DNA from: Desulfovibrio ferrophilus
GTDB lineage: Bacteria; Desulfobacterota; Desulfovibrionia; Desulfovibrionales; Desulfovibrionaceae
Reading direction: 5' to 3'
Assembly: GCF_003966735.1 (NCBI RefSeq)
Contig: NZ_AP017378.1
Location: 2,190,905-2,254,904 of the forward strand
DNA length: 64,000 bases
Part shown: piece by piece, positions 25,248 to 34,135 of the stretch
Position numbering within the stretch: position 1 is the stretch's first letter
Layout: each line of letters opens with the position of its first letter
The notes under the pieces: model-generated
What the model saw: the letters and a program-made list of their open reading frames with translations, nothing else
Database searches by the model: none
Told to the model about the DNA's origin: nothing
Position numbers and translations under genes: made by a program

Positions 25248-25967
25248 ATGAGTAAACAACCGATCCTCGAACTGAACAATGTGGTCACCTGTTATGGCCG
25301 CATCCAGGCCCTGAAGGGCATCTCGCTCAAGGTCTATGCCGGCGAGATCGTCTCCATCATCGGGGCCAATGGTGCGGGCAAATCCACCACGTTGATGACC
25401 ATCTGCAACATCACCCCCTGCGAATCCGGTGAAGTGCTCTACAAGGGCCAACCCATTCAGGGCAAAGCCCCTGACCTGCTGCCGCCCATGGGCCTGTGTC
25501 AGGTGCCCGAAGGCCGGCGCATCTTCCCGCGCCTTTCTGTGCTGGAAAACCTGGAGATGGGCGCCTTTTTCCGCAAGGACAAGGACGAGATCAAGCGGGA
25601 CCTGGAGTATGTGCTGGACCTGTTCCCCGTGCTGCGCGAACGCCGCCGCCAGAAGGGAGGCACCCTGTCCGGCGGCGAGCAGCAGATGCTGGCCATGGCC
25701 CGGGCGCTCATGAGCCGCCCCGAGGTACTGTTGCTGGATGAGCCGTCTCTTGGACTGGCCCCGCTCATCGTTCGCCAGATCTTCAGCATCGTGGAGCGCA
25801 TCAGCAAGGAAGGCATGACCATCCTGCTGGTGGAACAGAACGCCAATCTGGCGCTCAAGATCGCCTCGCGCGGTTATGTCCTTGAGACCGGCAAGGTCAT
25901 CATGGAAGACGATGCGGCCTCCTTGCTCCAAAACGAGGACATCAAGAAGGCATATCTGGGCGAATAA
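25248..25967 (+). CDS. livF: branched-chain amino acid ABC transporter ATP-binding protein LivF
   Basis: The product has 239 residues from ATG 25248 (an upstream GTG at 25239 would add three). Walker A is GANGAGKS, the signature is LSGGEQQMLAMARAL, Walker B is VLLLDEPSLGLAP, and the Q-loop is within LCQVPEGRRIFPRLS. These are textbook LivF features. It pairs with LivG to drive import. The gene ends 27 bp before a strong terminator that closes the operon. Confidence 0.95.
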   Translation: MSKQPILELNNVVTCYGRIQALKGISLKVYAGEIVSIIGANGAGKSTTLMTICNITPCESGEVLYKGQPIQGKAPDLLPPMGLCQVPEGRRIFPRLSVLENLEMGAFFRKDKDEIKRDLEYVLDLFPVLRERRRQKGGTLSGGEQQMLAMARALMSRPEVLLLDEPSLGLAPLIVRQIFSIVERISKEGMTILLVEQNANLALKIASRGYVLETGKVIMEDDAASLLQNEDIKKAYLGE

Positions 25968-25994
25968 CCTGGGCGCTGCCAATATGATTATCCG

Positions 25995-26021
25995 GGCCTT
26001 CCTTTGGGAAGGCCTTTTTTT
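25995..26021 (+). terminator. liv operon terminator
   Basis: GGCCTTCC and GGAAGGCC pair around TTTG and are followed by seven T. Confidence 0.93.
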
Positions 26022-26138
26022 ACCTGCAACCACGCACTGTTGCGAGGAACGTTCTCTTGACAGGGAGCCGTTGCTGGACCTATTCAATTGCAAGACTATA
26101 GATTCCCCCCTGCCAACCGCGTGCAAAGGAGGCCTTGA

Positions 26139-26546
26139 ATGCCCAGAATCGAATGGAACGACAGCCTGAAACTGGGCGTCTCGGAGATCGACGAGCAACA
26201 CGAAAAACTCATCGCACTGATCAACGACCTGTACGACGCCTTTACACAGGGCAAAGCACAGGACGTCGTGGACAACATCGTCTCCGAAGCGCACGATTAC
26301 ATCGGCTACCACTTCTCCACCGAGCAGCGCCTGATGGAAGAGCACGGCTACCCCGTCATGGACGACCACATCGAAGAGCATGAGGACTACATCCTCAAAT
26401 CCTCTGACTACCTGATGGCCTCCCAGGACAGTGATAAAAACCTGCCCCAGGATGTGCTGGACTACCTGACCGACTGGTGGAAGTCCCACATCAACGGCAC
26501 GGACCGCAAGCTGACCCACTTCCTCAAGGAAAAGGGAATCCAATAA
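26139..26546 (+). CDS. bacteriohemerythrin
   Basis: The product has 135 residues, a standard single-domain hemerythrin. Di-iron ligands are visible in order: His in IDEQHEKL, His and Glu in YHFSTEQRLM, the pair in DDHIEEHEDY, and His/Asp in WWKSHINGTDRKL. It binds O2 reversibly and probably helps an anaerobe buffer or sense oxygen in the cytoplasm. AAAGGAGG precedes the ATG. It is a single-gene unit with its own terminator. Confidence 0.95.
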   Translation: MPRIEWNDSLKLGVSEIDEQHEKLIALINDLYDAFTQGKAQDVVDNIVSEAHDYIGYHFSTEQRLMEEHGYPVMDDHIEEHEDYILKSSDYLMASQDSDKNLPQDVLDYLTDWWKSHINGTDRKLTHFLKEKGIQ

Positions 26547-26578
26547 GCCAACCACTAAGTGGCCGCATATTAAAAAGA

Positions 26579-26611
26579 AGCGCCGCTCCCGGAAGGGGGC
26601 GGCGCTTTTAT
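26579..26611. terminator. hemerythrin terminator
   Basis: AGCGCCGCTCCC pairs with GGGGGCGGCGCT around GGAA (two imperfect positions) and is followed by TTTATTATT. Confidence 0.88.
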
Positions 26612-26676
26612 TATTCATCAAAACGAAACGGGCTTAGCGCGTACGGCGATTTTTGCATTTTAAACGCTCCGGCCTG

Positions 26677-26801
26677 TAGAGCGTTCAGGGATGGTCAGAT
26701 GCCAGGCGCGAGAGAAATTGGAGATCGATGCGTATATGGACATACGCGAGATTTCAAATTTCCCGCAGCAACGCCGCAGATGGCCGTTCATGGACGCTCT
26801 A
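26677..26801 (-). repeat. palindromic intergenic element, copy 1
   Basis: Outer arms TAGAGCGT (26677-26684) and ACGCTCTA (26794-26801) end two bases from the aminotransferase stop codon. The conserved boxes are CAGGCGCGAGA (variant of AGGCGCAA) and GCAGCAACGCCGCAGATGG. The inner hairpin has GCGTAT/ATACGC at its tip. A competing hairpin, AACGCTC/GAGCGTT (26663-26685), uses the same left arm. A terminator or mRNA 3'-end role is inferred. Confidence 0.75.
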
Positions 26802-26802
26802 G

Positions 26803-27993
26803 CTACGCCAACTTCCTATAGGCCTTTTTGAACCCTTCAGCCGACCTGCGAATAACTTCCTCGCCCACACAAAATGCGAGGCGGAAGTAACCAGGGCAGC
26901 CGAAGCCCGACCCTGGAACCGCCAGAATCAACTCTTCCTGCAAGGCGGCACAGAACGCCACGTCGTCTCCGCCCGGAGCTTCGGGGAAGAAGTAGAACGC
27001 GCCCTTGGGCATGGTGAAGTTGTAGCCAGCATCGTCCAGGACCTTGGTCATGGCCTTGCGGCGCTCGGCGTAGACCGTCACGTTGACCTGCGAGCCAATG
27101 GCCTCGGCCATGACCTTCTGACCAATGGCCGGGGCATTGACGAAGCCCAGAATCCGGTTGGCCAGAATCAGGCCACCCAGCAACTGCTCCTTGCCAGGCA
27201 TCTGCGGGGCCACCGTCGCGTAGCCCACTCGCTCTCCTGCCAGGGACAGGTTCTTGGAAAAAGAACTGACCGCAATGGCATAGTCATACAGGGGCAGAAT
27301 GGAAGGAACCTCGATACCGTCAAAGACCAGGAATCGATACGGCTCGTCGGCCACCAGATAGATGGGCCGGCCATACTCCTCGCTCTTGGCCTTCAGGATC
27401 GCGGCAAGCCCCTCCAACTCTTCCTTGGCATAGACTGCGCCCGAGGGGTTGTTGGGCGAGTTGATGAGCACGATACGGGTCTTGGCGTTGATCCCGGCCT
27501 CCAGGGCCTCCAGATCAAGCTCGAAGGTCAGGGGCTTGGCGGGCACGGACTTGAACACACCGCCGTGATTCTGGGTATAGAACCCATACTCCACAAAATA
27601 GGGGGCAGGGCTCAATACCTCGTCACCGGGGTTGAGTACCGCACGCATGATAACGTTCAAAGCACCGGCAGCACCGCAGGTGATGATCACATCGCCCGCA
27701 TCAATGTCCACGCCCTGCTCCTTGGACAGGTATCCTGCCAGAGCTTCACGCGCAAAGGGATAGCCGGGGTTAGGCATGTAGCCAAAGGCAAAGGGCTTGT
27801 CTGCCGCTTCTGCAACATTACCAATAGCCGTTGCCACGGCCTTGGGCGGAGCGAGGTCGGGATTGCCAAGGCTGAAATCGCAGACAGCATCTTCGCCGTG
27901 CTGGGCCTTGAGTTCAATACCGGTCTCGAACATTTTCCTGATCCACGACGACTTCTTGATGTAGCCGCCGACCTGTTCGGAAAGCATCTGCAT
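26803..27993 (-). CDS. PLP-dependent class I/II aminotransferase
   Basis: The product has 396 residues. The PLP lysine lies in SSFSKNLSLAGERVGY, the family NSPNNPSGAVY motif holds the Asn that contacts the cofactor, and VADEPYRFL holds the Asp that binds the pyridine nitrogen. A C-terminal Arg in GYFRLAFCVG binds the substrate carboxylate. It belongs to the aspartate/alanine aminotransferase superfamily. The exact amino acid is not clear. It lies 63 bp after the sigma-54 activator gene on the same strand and may be co-transcribed with it. Confidence 0.9.
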   Translation of the reverse strand: MQMLSEQVGGYIKKSSWIRKMFETGIELKAQHGEDAVCDFSLGNPDLAPPKAVATAIGNVAEAADKPFAFGYMPNPGYPFAREALAGYLSKEQGVDIDAGDVIITCGAAGALNVIMRAVLNPGDEVLSPAPYFVEYGFYTQNHGGVFKSVPAKPLTFELDLEALEAGINAKTRIVLINSPNNPSGAVYAKEELEGLAAILKAKSEEYGRPIYLVADEPYRFLVFDGIEVPSILPLYDYAIAVSSFSKNLSLAGERVGYATVAPQMPGKEQLLGGLILANRILGFVNAPAIGQKVMAEAIGSQVNVTVYAERRKAMTKVLDDAGYNFTMPKGAFYFFPEAPGGDDVAFCAALQEELILAVPGSGFGCPGYFRLAFCVGEEVIRRSAEGFKKAYRKLA

Positions 27994-28056
27994 GGTGAGT
28001 ACCTCGATAAACCGCCCATGATTCGGACGGAGGACTTCGGCGCAAAGGCCGATGGC

Positions 28057-29472
28057 TTACGGGACCGTAAGGCCCCTCTTCTTGTAGTCTGAAATCTTGT
28101 TGCGCAGAGTGCGTACGGAAATCCCCAGCAGATCTGCGGCTTGGGTCCTATTGCCCTCGGTTTGCTCCAGGCGCTTTAAAATGGCAATGCGCTCGATCTC
28201 CGACAAGGGCAGATCGCGACCACCAAGGGCGTTGTGCAATGAGGCCTCATCCGCCGCCGGTGCTCCGGGAGATGGCGTCTCGTCCTGAAGTTCTTCCTCG
28301 TCGAACAGCGGCCAGTTGTCTCCATCCAACAGGAAATGCTGTTCCTCGATGGGGCCTGCACCCGCCAAAAGCACAGCGCGCTCCATCAGGTTCTGCAACT
28401 CGCGCACATTCCCCGGCCAGTCGTAACCCATGAGCCATGCCCGGGCGGCGTCGGAGAATGCAAGGCGTGGCAGGCCATATTCCTTGCTGTAGTGATCCAC
28501 AAAGAACTGGGCCAGCAACATGATATCATCGCCACGCTCATTCAGGGCAGGCAGCTTCAGCGGGATCACGTTCAAGCGGAAATACAGGTCCTGGCGAAAT
28601 TCCTTATTTTTCACCGTGGTCTCGATGTCGCGGTTGGTCGTCGCCAACACGCGCACATCCACCTTCACGGTCTCCACACCGCCCACGCGGTCCAACTCGC
28701 CCTCCTGGAGTACCCGCAACAGCTTGGCTTGCAGGCCCATATCCATTTCGGTGATTTCATCGAGCAGGATGGTGCCACCACTGGCCAATTCGAATTTGCC
28801 CAGCTTGCGGTTGATGGCCCCGGTAAAAGAACCTTTCTCATGGCCGAAAAGCTCGCTTTCCAGCAGATGTTCGGGCAGGGCCGCGCAATTGATGGCCACA
28901 AAGGGCGCATTGGCTCGATTGCTGTTCTGATGAAGGTACCTGGCAAACATTTCCTTACCGGTTCCGGACTCGCCGGAAATCAGCACCGAAGCCTTGGAAG
29001 GAGCGACTTGGCGAGACAGGGCAAGTACCCGGCGCACCGAAGCATCCTGACCAATGATCTTCACTCCGGTTCCCGCAGGGGGAGCCGTAGCCTGGGGTTC
29101 GTTGGCGGGGACAGGAGCCTCGTCAGACGGGATCACGGCCTGAATCTTTTCCCACGACAAGGGCTCAAGCCAATAATCCTTGGCCCCAAGTTCCATCAGT
29201 CGCTGGGCCTCTCCACTGGAACCACGATCCGTAAAAACCACTACGGGAGGAAAGGAAGAATCATCCTGCCCATGGATAAGCAGGTCCTCGAGTTTCACGC
29301 CCGGGAGCATGGCGTAGGCAAAGACCACGCCTGGCTTCTTCTTTTCGATGAAGTCGAGCGCGCCACGAATGGTTTCGGCAAGGCCAGCCTCGACCCCGGC
29401 TTCTTTGCATTGAGCAAACAGGGGAGTGATGGCCTGCGGTTTGGCGAGGAACAGGATCGTCTTTGACGACAT
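28057..29472 (-). CDS. sigma-54-dependent activator with degenerate receiver domain
   Basis: The product has about 471 residues from the ATG at 29472 (an ATG at 29496 would add eight; neither has an ideal ribosome site). The N-terminal ~110 residues have a receiver-like fold, but the phosphoacceptor position reads FAYAMLPG (no Asp), the acidic pair is missing (FLAKPQ) and the usual Lys reads YWLEPLS. The AAA+ domain is intact: Walker A GESGTGKE, GSFTGA for sigma-54 contact, and the region TILLDEITEMD. The C-terminal Fis-type HTH is NRTQAADLLGISVRTLRNKI. Activity is probably controlled without phosphorylation. Confidence 0.9.
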   Translation of the reverse strand: MSSKTILFLAKPQAITPLFAQCKEAGVEAGLAETIRGALDFIEKKKPGVVFAYAMLPGVKLEDLLIHGQDDSSFPPVVVFTDRGSSGEAQRLMELGAKDYWLEPLSWEKIQAVIPSDEAPVPANEPQATAPPAGTGVKIIGQDASVRRVLALSRQVAPSKASVLISGESGTGKEMFARYLHQNSNRANAPFVAINCAALPEHLLESELFGHEKGSFTGAINRKLGKFELASGGTILLDEITEMDMGLQAKLLRVLQEGELDRVGGVETVKVDVRVLATTNRDIETTVKNKEFRQDLYFRLNVIPLKLPALNERGDDIMLLAQFFVDHYSKEYGLPRLAFSDAARAWLMGYDWPGNVRELQNLMERAVLLAGAGPIEEQHFLLDGDNWPLFDEEELQDETPSPGAPAADEASLHNALGGRDLPLSEIERIAILKRLEQTEGNRTQAADLLGISVRTLRNKISDYKKRGLTVP

Positions 29473-29702
29473 GGGTACAGCTTTTATCCTTTCCATGAAA
29501 ATTTATCAACGAAATGAGGCATGCTTCCTTCGGGAATCAAAACACTCCTTCATCTTTTCACGAGCGTTTATCGCATTGCCCTCAAGCACCAATTCGAAGT
29601 GTTTCACGCTGCTACGAGGCGCTTTAAACACGACGATGCTATTGACCTACCCTTGGCGCTCAACTAGTTTCGGGCAATATTTCAAGAACAAAGAGTACAA
29701 AC

Positions 29703-30473
29703 ATGACCGAAAAAAATATTCATGATGTTCTGGAACAGGTCTCCAAGGGGCTCTTGTCACCCGATGAAGCCCTTGGTCAATTCCAGAACCGCCCGCTCGG
29801 CGACTTGGCACAAGGCATCAATCTGGACGCCCATCGCCTTTCGCGCACGGGATTGGGCGAGGTGGTCTTTGCCACGGGCAAAACTCCTGCGCAAATCGTG
29901 GCCTGCGTCCAGGGACTTCAGGATCACGGCCCTGTGCTGGCCACCAGAGTCGGCAATGGTGCCGCCACGGCCCTGACCCAGACCTTCCCAAATGGACACT
30001 ATCACGAACTCTCGGGCCTGTTCGCTCTGGGAGCTGACCTCGGCTTGACTCCCCCTTGGCCTCAAAGGGGCGAAGTGCTGGTGGCTACGGCCGGAACATC
30101 GGACCTGAGCGTCGCTCTGGAGGCCTATGGCTGCGCGCGATTCTTCGGACTGGACTGCGGCCTCATCGCCGATGTGGGCGTTGCTGGCGTCCATCGGCTA
30201 ACACCGCATCTGCCTGCCCTGCGGGCCGCACAGGTAGTCATTGCCGTAGCCGGGATGGATGGGGCACTGCCCAGCGTATTGGCGGGCCTTCTGCCTACGC
30301 CAGTGATCGCCGTGCCCAGCTCGCAGAACAGTGGCAATCCCCTTGGGGGCATTTCCAGCCTGTTGGCCATGCTCAACTCCTGCTCTCCCGGCATCACGGT
30401 ATCCAATATCGACAATGGATTCGGAGCCGCAGCCTTTGCCGCAAAATTACTCAAGACTCACCCTGCGGAGTAG
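29703..30473 (+). CDS. larB: nickel-pincer cofactor biosynthesis protein LarB
   Basis: The product has 256 residues, a usual LarB length. The N-terminal part contains LGDLAQGINLDAHRLSRTGLGEVVFATGKTP, and the C-terminal AIR-carboxylase-like part contains VATAGTSDLSVALEA and GMDGALPSVLAGLLPTPVIAVPSSQNSG. LarB carboxylates nicotinic acid adenine dinucleotide and hydrolyses it to start synthesis of the nickel-pincer cofactor of lactate racemase-type enzymes. No larA or larE is next to it; a LarC-like gene lies 10 kb away at 40.8 kb. The thioesterase gene starts seven bases after the stop. Confidence 0.9.
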   Translation: MTEKNIHDVLEQVSKGLLSPDEALGQFQNRPLGDLAQGINLDAHRLSRTGLGEVVFATGKTPAQIVACVQGLQDHGPVLATRVGNGAATALTQTFPNGHYHELSGLFALGADLGLTPPWPQRGEVLVATAGTSDLSVALEAYGCARFFGLDCGLIADVGVAGVHRLTPHLPALRAAQVVIAVAGMDGALPSVLAGLLPTPVIAVPSSQNSGNPLGGISSLLAMLNSCSPGITVSNIDNGFGAAAFAAKLLKTHPAE

Positions 30474-30479
30474 CTTTTC

Positions 30480-31211
30480 ATGACCCGAACATACACGGAA
30501 CCATTCAAGGTCCGTATTTATGAAACAACAGCCGACTACACCACCAGCATCGGAACCATCGCCGACTGGCTGCAGGAAGCCGCCACCATCCACGCCGGAC
30601 GGCTGGGCTTTTCCAATAAGGAGATGGTCAAGGCCGGAGTGGCCTGGGTACTTTCGCGCCTGTGCATCCGCATGGAACGTTACCCGGTCTACGGCGAAAC
30701 CATCACCGTCTGTACCTGGCCAACCACCAGAAACAAGCGGCGTGCAGCCCGCGATTACCGTTTGACCGACGAAAGCGGAGCCATCATCGGCACCGGCACC
30801 TCCTCTTGGGTGGCTCTGGACCTCGCCACTCGCCGCCTGGGTTCCATGCCTGACTTCGTACTGGAACGCTTCCCCAATCAGGATGAACGGGCCTGCGAGT
30901 TCACGGCCAAATCACTGCCCAAGCTCCAGGCAACGCAGCATGAAGCCATTGTCACCGCCCGAGCGGCAGACCAGGACCAGAACGGGCACGTCAACAATGT
31001 GCATCTCCTCAAATGGGGGCTGGAACCCATCCCAAATGGCAGGCCCCGATTCCAACCCTCGGTGGTGGATATTGCCTTCAGGGCCGAAATTCTGCCCGGA
31101 GAGAGAGCCACAGCAGGCTGCGCCACGGGCGTGGAGCCGAACACGATGTTGCATACCCTGATCCGCAGTGACGGCACCGAAGCTGTACGCATGCTCACCC
31201 ACTGGTCATGA
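30480..31211 (+). CDS. acyl-ACP thioesterase
   Basis: The product has 243 residues and two hot-dog folds. The first contains IADWLQEAATIHAGRLGF, and the second contains RAADQDQNGHVNNVHLLKWGLE, with the N-x-H catalytic pattern of the FatA/FatB-like family. It hydrolyses acyl-ACP in the cytoplasm to free fatty acid and can set chain length for lipids. It overlaps nothing but follows larB by only six bases, so they are probably co-transcribed, without an obvious shared pathway. Confidence 0.88.
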   Translation: MTRTYTEPFKVRIYETTADYTTSIGTIADWLQEAATIHAGRLGFSNKEMVKAGVAWVLSRLCIRMERYPVYGETITVCTWPTTRNKRRAARDYRLTDESGAIIGTGTSSWVALDLATRRLGSMPDFVLERFPNQDERACEFTAKSLPKLQATQHEAIVTARAADQDQNGHVNNVHLLKWGLEPIPNGRPRFQPSVVDIAFRAEILPGERATAGCATGVEPNTMLHTLIRSDGTEAVRMLTHWS

Positions 31212-31345
31212 ACCAAAACACTCCAGGCAACAGAACACGCCAGCCCCAGGCAGGTCTGACGCGTTGCACTGCCGAAAGCGAAGCGTTATAGAGCGGCCTT
31301 GACGGGGCCCTTTCCCGCCCAACCACAACAATCACGAGACCTGGC

Positions 31346-32419
31346 ATGAACACACAGACCTATACCGCCCGCCGCGACAAGCTCCGCGCCACCCTTGAGG
31401 AAAAGGGAGTCGACGCCCTGCTCGTGTCCCACGCTGCCAACCGCTATTACCTGTCCGGCTTCGAACTGCACAACCCGCAGTGCAACGAGTCCGCAGGCAT
31501 GCTGCTGATCACCCGCAAGGCCGGGGACTGGCTGCTGACCGATTCGCGCTATCATGACGCGGCAAAGCGCCTGTGGGACGAAGACAAAATTTTCATCTAT
31601 CGCCCGCCCGCGCACGAGCAGATGGGAGATTTCCTGCAGGAGCTCTGCCCAGGCCCAGTCGGATTCGAAAGCTCCGCTGTTAGTTTTGATTTCCACTCTC
31701 GCCTCGTTGAGCGCAAATCCGAACTCAAGCCTCTGTCCGGCCTGGTCGAAAAGCTCAGATACATCAAGGAACCCGCTGAAATCGACATCATGCGCCGCTC
31801 CTGTGCCCTGAACCACAAAGTCTTCGAGCAGGCGCAAAAGATCGCTGCCCCGGGCATGACGGAAAAGGAACTGGCCTGGGAAGTGGAAAAGCTCTATCGC
31901 GACCAGGGTGCCTCCGAGCTGTCGTTCTCCACTATCGCAGCGGTGGACACCAACGGCGCACTGCCCCATGCCATCCCCGGCGACAGGAAGATCACAGACA
32001 ACTGTTCCGTGCTGCTGGACAAGGGCTGCCGCCTGGATGACTACTGCTCGGACCAGACCAGGACCTTCTGGGTCGGCAACTCGCCCTCGGACGAATTCAA
32101 ACGCGCCCTTGAGCAGACACAGGAGGCCCAACAGCGCGCCATTGATGTCATCCAGCCCGGCGAATCCATCGCCGAAGCCTACCGCGTAGCCCGTGGCGTC
32201 TTCGAAGCCTATGGCGTGGCCGATCATTTCACCCATGCTCTGGGGCACGGTATCGGCCTGGAAACCCACGAGGGCCCCAGTGTCAGCCCCAAGGCCAACG
32301 GCGAATTCAAACCCGGCATGATCGTGACCGTGGAGCCCGGACTGTACTACCCCGAATGGGGCGGCATCCGCTGGGAGCACATGGTGCTGGTCACTGCCAA
32401 CGGGCATGAGGTATTCTAA
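31346..32419 (+). CDS. M24-family Xaa-Pro peptidase
   Basis: The product has 357 residues. An N-terminal creatinase-like domain (about 1-130) precedes the pita-bread peptidase domain. The metal ligands are visible: Asp in LLDKGCRLDDYCSDQTRTF, His in THALGHGIGLETHEGP, Glu in TVEPGLYYPEWGGIRWEH. It should remove N-terminal residues before proline in the cytoplasm. Its TAA stop overlaps the ATG of the next gene by one base (TAATG), a sign of coupling. Confidence 0.93.
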   Translation: MNTQTYTARRDKLRATLEEKGVDALLVSHAANRYYLSGFELHNPQCNESAGMLLITRKAGDWLLTDSRYHDAAKRLWDEDKIFIYRPPAHEQMGDFLQELCPGPVGFESSAVSFDFHSRLVERKSELKPLSGLVEKLRYIKEPAEIDIMRRSCALNHKVFEQAQKIAAPGMTEKELAWEVEKLYRDQGASELSFSTIAAVDTNGALPHAIPGDRKITDNCSVLLDKGCRLDDYCSDQTRTFWVGNSPSDEFKRALEQTQEAQQRAIDVIQPGESIAEAYRVARGVFEAYGVADHFTHALGHGIGLETHEGPSVSPKANGEFKPGMIVTVEPGLYYPEWGGIRWEHMVLVTANGHEVF

Positions 32420-32724
32420 TGGTCAGGCGACGACGCATCGGCAAAGCAAAAAGTGCCCAGTATGCACGCGACGCGGTGAAACCACACGATTCGCGCCGCA
32501 TCTACCTGCGCATCGCCCCAAGTGACATCGCATTCTTCAAGTTCATTCTTGAATCATACGATAATCTGGCCTATTTAAGTGTAGTGGATAAACATACTGC
32601 GGTCCTGCAACTGGTGCACACAGCTGGTACCGAACGCGAGACCCGGGAATTCCTGGAGACCATGCGCGACGAGGTGCCCTTCACCGAAATCACGCTGCCA
32701 TCACGAACCACTGGAGAAGCCTAG
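32419..32724 (+). CDS. DUF4911-like protein
   Basis: The product has 101 residues. A basic N-terminus (VRRRRIGKAK) is followed by an alpha/beta fold with FFKFILESYDNLAYLSVVDKH, which matches my recollection of the DUF4911 family common in Desulfovibrio. The function is unknown. It is reminiscent of small ACT-like regulatory folds, which is only a guess. It is coupled to the M24 peptidase upstream and abuts the ATG of the next gene without a gap. Confidence 0.7.
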   Translation: MVRRRRIGKAKSAQYARDAVKPHDSRRIYLRIAPSDIAFFKFILESYDNLAYLSVVDKHTAVLQLVHTAGTERETREFLETMRDEVPFTEITLPSRTTGEA

Positions 32725-33141
32725 ATGAACGCTTTGCGACGCCTTGCCGCCTTGACCGCCGTCCTTTCGCTGGCTCTGCTGTGCATGGGCATGGGCGGTT
32801 TTGGCGATACCGATATCGTCAAGAAAATCCCCGCACCTGACCGTTCCTTTACCGTGACCATCCTGGACGACACAGACACCACATTCACGGTGTCTGACTT
32901 TTCCGTGGAAGGGCTGACCCTGGTGCCCGTTCATCTGGGCAAAGCCAACATGGCCATTGATTTTGCCAAGGTAAAAAACGTGACCCTGTTCGAGCAGGGC
33001 TCGGAGCTGGCAGCCACCATTGTCCTCAGCGATGGCAGCACCAAAAAAGTGACCATGTCACCCAAGACCATGTTCTATGGTCGCACCCCGTGGGGCCTGA
33101 TGCAGTTGAAGGCCGGGGACATCAAGGAAATTCACTTCTAG
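32725..33141 (+). CDS. exported protein of unknown function
   Basis: The product has 138 residues. The N-terminus is a signal peptide (RRLAALTAVLSLALLCMGMGG). The Cys at its end is only a weak lipobox (ALLC), so it may be a lipoprotein or a soluble periplasmic protein. The mature part is predicted mostly beta (FTVTILDDTDTTFTVSDFSVEG). I do not recognise the family. It starts directly after the stop of the DUF4911-like gene and ends the cluster that begins with larB or the M24 gene. Confidence 0.75.
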   Translation: MNALRRLAALTAVLSLALLCMGMGGFGDTDIVKKIPAPDRSFTVTILDDTDTTFTVSDFSVEGLTLVPVHLGKANMAIDFAKVKNVTLFEQGSELAATIVLSDGSTKKVTMSPKTMFYGRTPWGLMQLKAGDIKEIHF

Positions 33142-33163
33142 AGCGCAAGCACTATGACCAAGA

Positions 33164-33189
33164 CAAAGGGGGCCACTTGGCCCCCTTTG
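33164..33189. terminator. bidirectional terminator
   Basis: A perfect 11-bp stem CAAAGGGGGCC / GGCCCCCTTTG with loop ACTT. It is followed by TGATTCTTGTCTT rather than a clean T-run. Confidence 0.8.
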
Positions 33190-33255
33190 TGATTCTTGTC
33201 TTTGCTGCGTCCTGGCAATGCTCAGCAGCGATTCGCGCTCATTGACCTCTCTATC

Positions 33256-34029
33256 TTACCCGGCAAAATGAATGCCACGCTGTATTGCCGTAGCGAGTCC
33301 GGCCGGGTTGTCCCAGGCCATGGAATGTCCGGCATTATCAACAATTTCGATATTGATGCCATTGGCTTTCAGTCTGGACTCCTCAGGGTCGGGCAATGAT
33401 TTTTGTCCAAATATGAATGTTCGTGGAATGTTCAAGGAATACAATATCTGGCGCCAACTGCGAGCCTCGCCATCCACCAACGACTTCGACTCCCGATATA
33501 CCGCGACAGGAGAGCTTGCCTCAAGGCCAACAGCCCATTCCTCACAGGCACTCGCCCTGGCATTCCTGATCATTGTCTGATGACCGGACTCCAGATAGCC
33601 ACCCTCTTCATGACCTGCAATTCGTCTGCTGAAGAGGCCACCACCCGAGTCCAGATTCGCCTCACTGAGCACCAGCCCACTCAACCGTTGTTCGCACTTT
33701 CCGGCCAGTGAGATGGCGATGGCTCCCCCCATGCTGTGACCGTAGAGATAAAAATTATCCAAGCCCATGTGCTCAATAAGCTGCTCAAGGCAACTGGCGT
33801 GCGCGGCCATGGAGTAACTGAAATTTTCCGGGCTATCGCTATACCCGGAACCAAGCAGATCAACCAGGATTCTTCTGTGCTGCTGCAGTTCCCGGAATGC
33901 CGCGACTTGGGGATAATCAAAGGAAGAAGAACAGCCCAACCCGTGCAGAAACAGTATGGGCGGACCATCGCCCAGCAAGTCGTGATACCGAATCTTCGCC
34001 TTGTGATCTGTCAGAAGAAACCCTTTCAC
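33256..34029 (-). CDS. alpha/beta hydrolase
   Basis: The product has 257 residues, with a GTG start preceded by GGAGGTG. The oxyanion region is LFLHGLG, the nucleophile elbow GHSMGG (Ser near 98), and the C-terminal His lies in NAGHSMAWDNPAG. These are typical of the broad esterase/lipase/haloperoxidase-like group. The substrate is unknown. GC content is lower than in neighbouring genes, hinting at transfer. The bases just before it are a TatD remnant, whose end supplies its ribosome site. Confidence 0.85.
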   Translation of the reverse strand: MKGFLLTDHKAKIRYHDLLGDGPPILFLHGLGCSSSFDYPQVAAFRELQQHRRILVDLLGSGYSDSPENFSYSMAAHASCLEQLIEHMGLDNFYLYGHSMGGAIAISLAGKCEQRLSGLVLSEANLDSGGGLFSRRIAGHEEGGYLESGHQTMIRNARASACEEWAVGLEASSPVAVYRESKSLVDGEARSWRQILYSLNIPRTFIFGQKSLPDPEESRLKANGINIEIVDNAGHSMAWDNPAGLATAIQRGIHFAG

Positions 34030-34031
34030 GC

Positions 34032-34120
34032 CTCACACCTCCAGCCCGAGAAAGCGCGTCACTCTTTCCGCCGTGATTCGCCAATATCCTCCGCCGCCAG
34101 CCTCTTGATCTCGGGCACGG
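34032..34120 (-). pseudogene. frameshifted C-terminal remnant of a TatD-type nuclease gene
   Basis: Read on the minus strand this gives AVPEIKRLAAEDI and, after restoring one missing base, WRITAERVTRFLGLEV then a stop. This aligns with the end of the intact TatD gene at 34575 (AVAEAKGLPLEEIWRVTAENATRFFRLDEE). Only the last ~30 codons remain, and the two copies have diverged, so this is an old or foreign second tatD. Confidence 0.7.
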
Positions 34121-34135
34121 CAGGAGCTTCAAAAA

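Noticed and set aside
33142-33250. A plus-strand-gene version of the palindromic element after the exported-protein gene
   Set aside because: The hairpin there is a normal terminator and lacks the AGGCGCAA and GCAGCAACG boxes.
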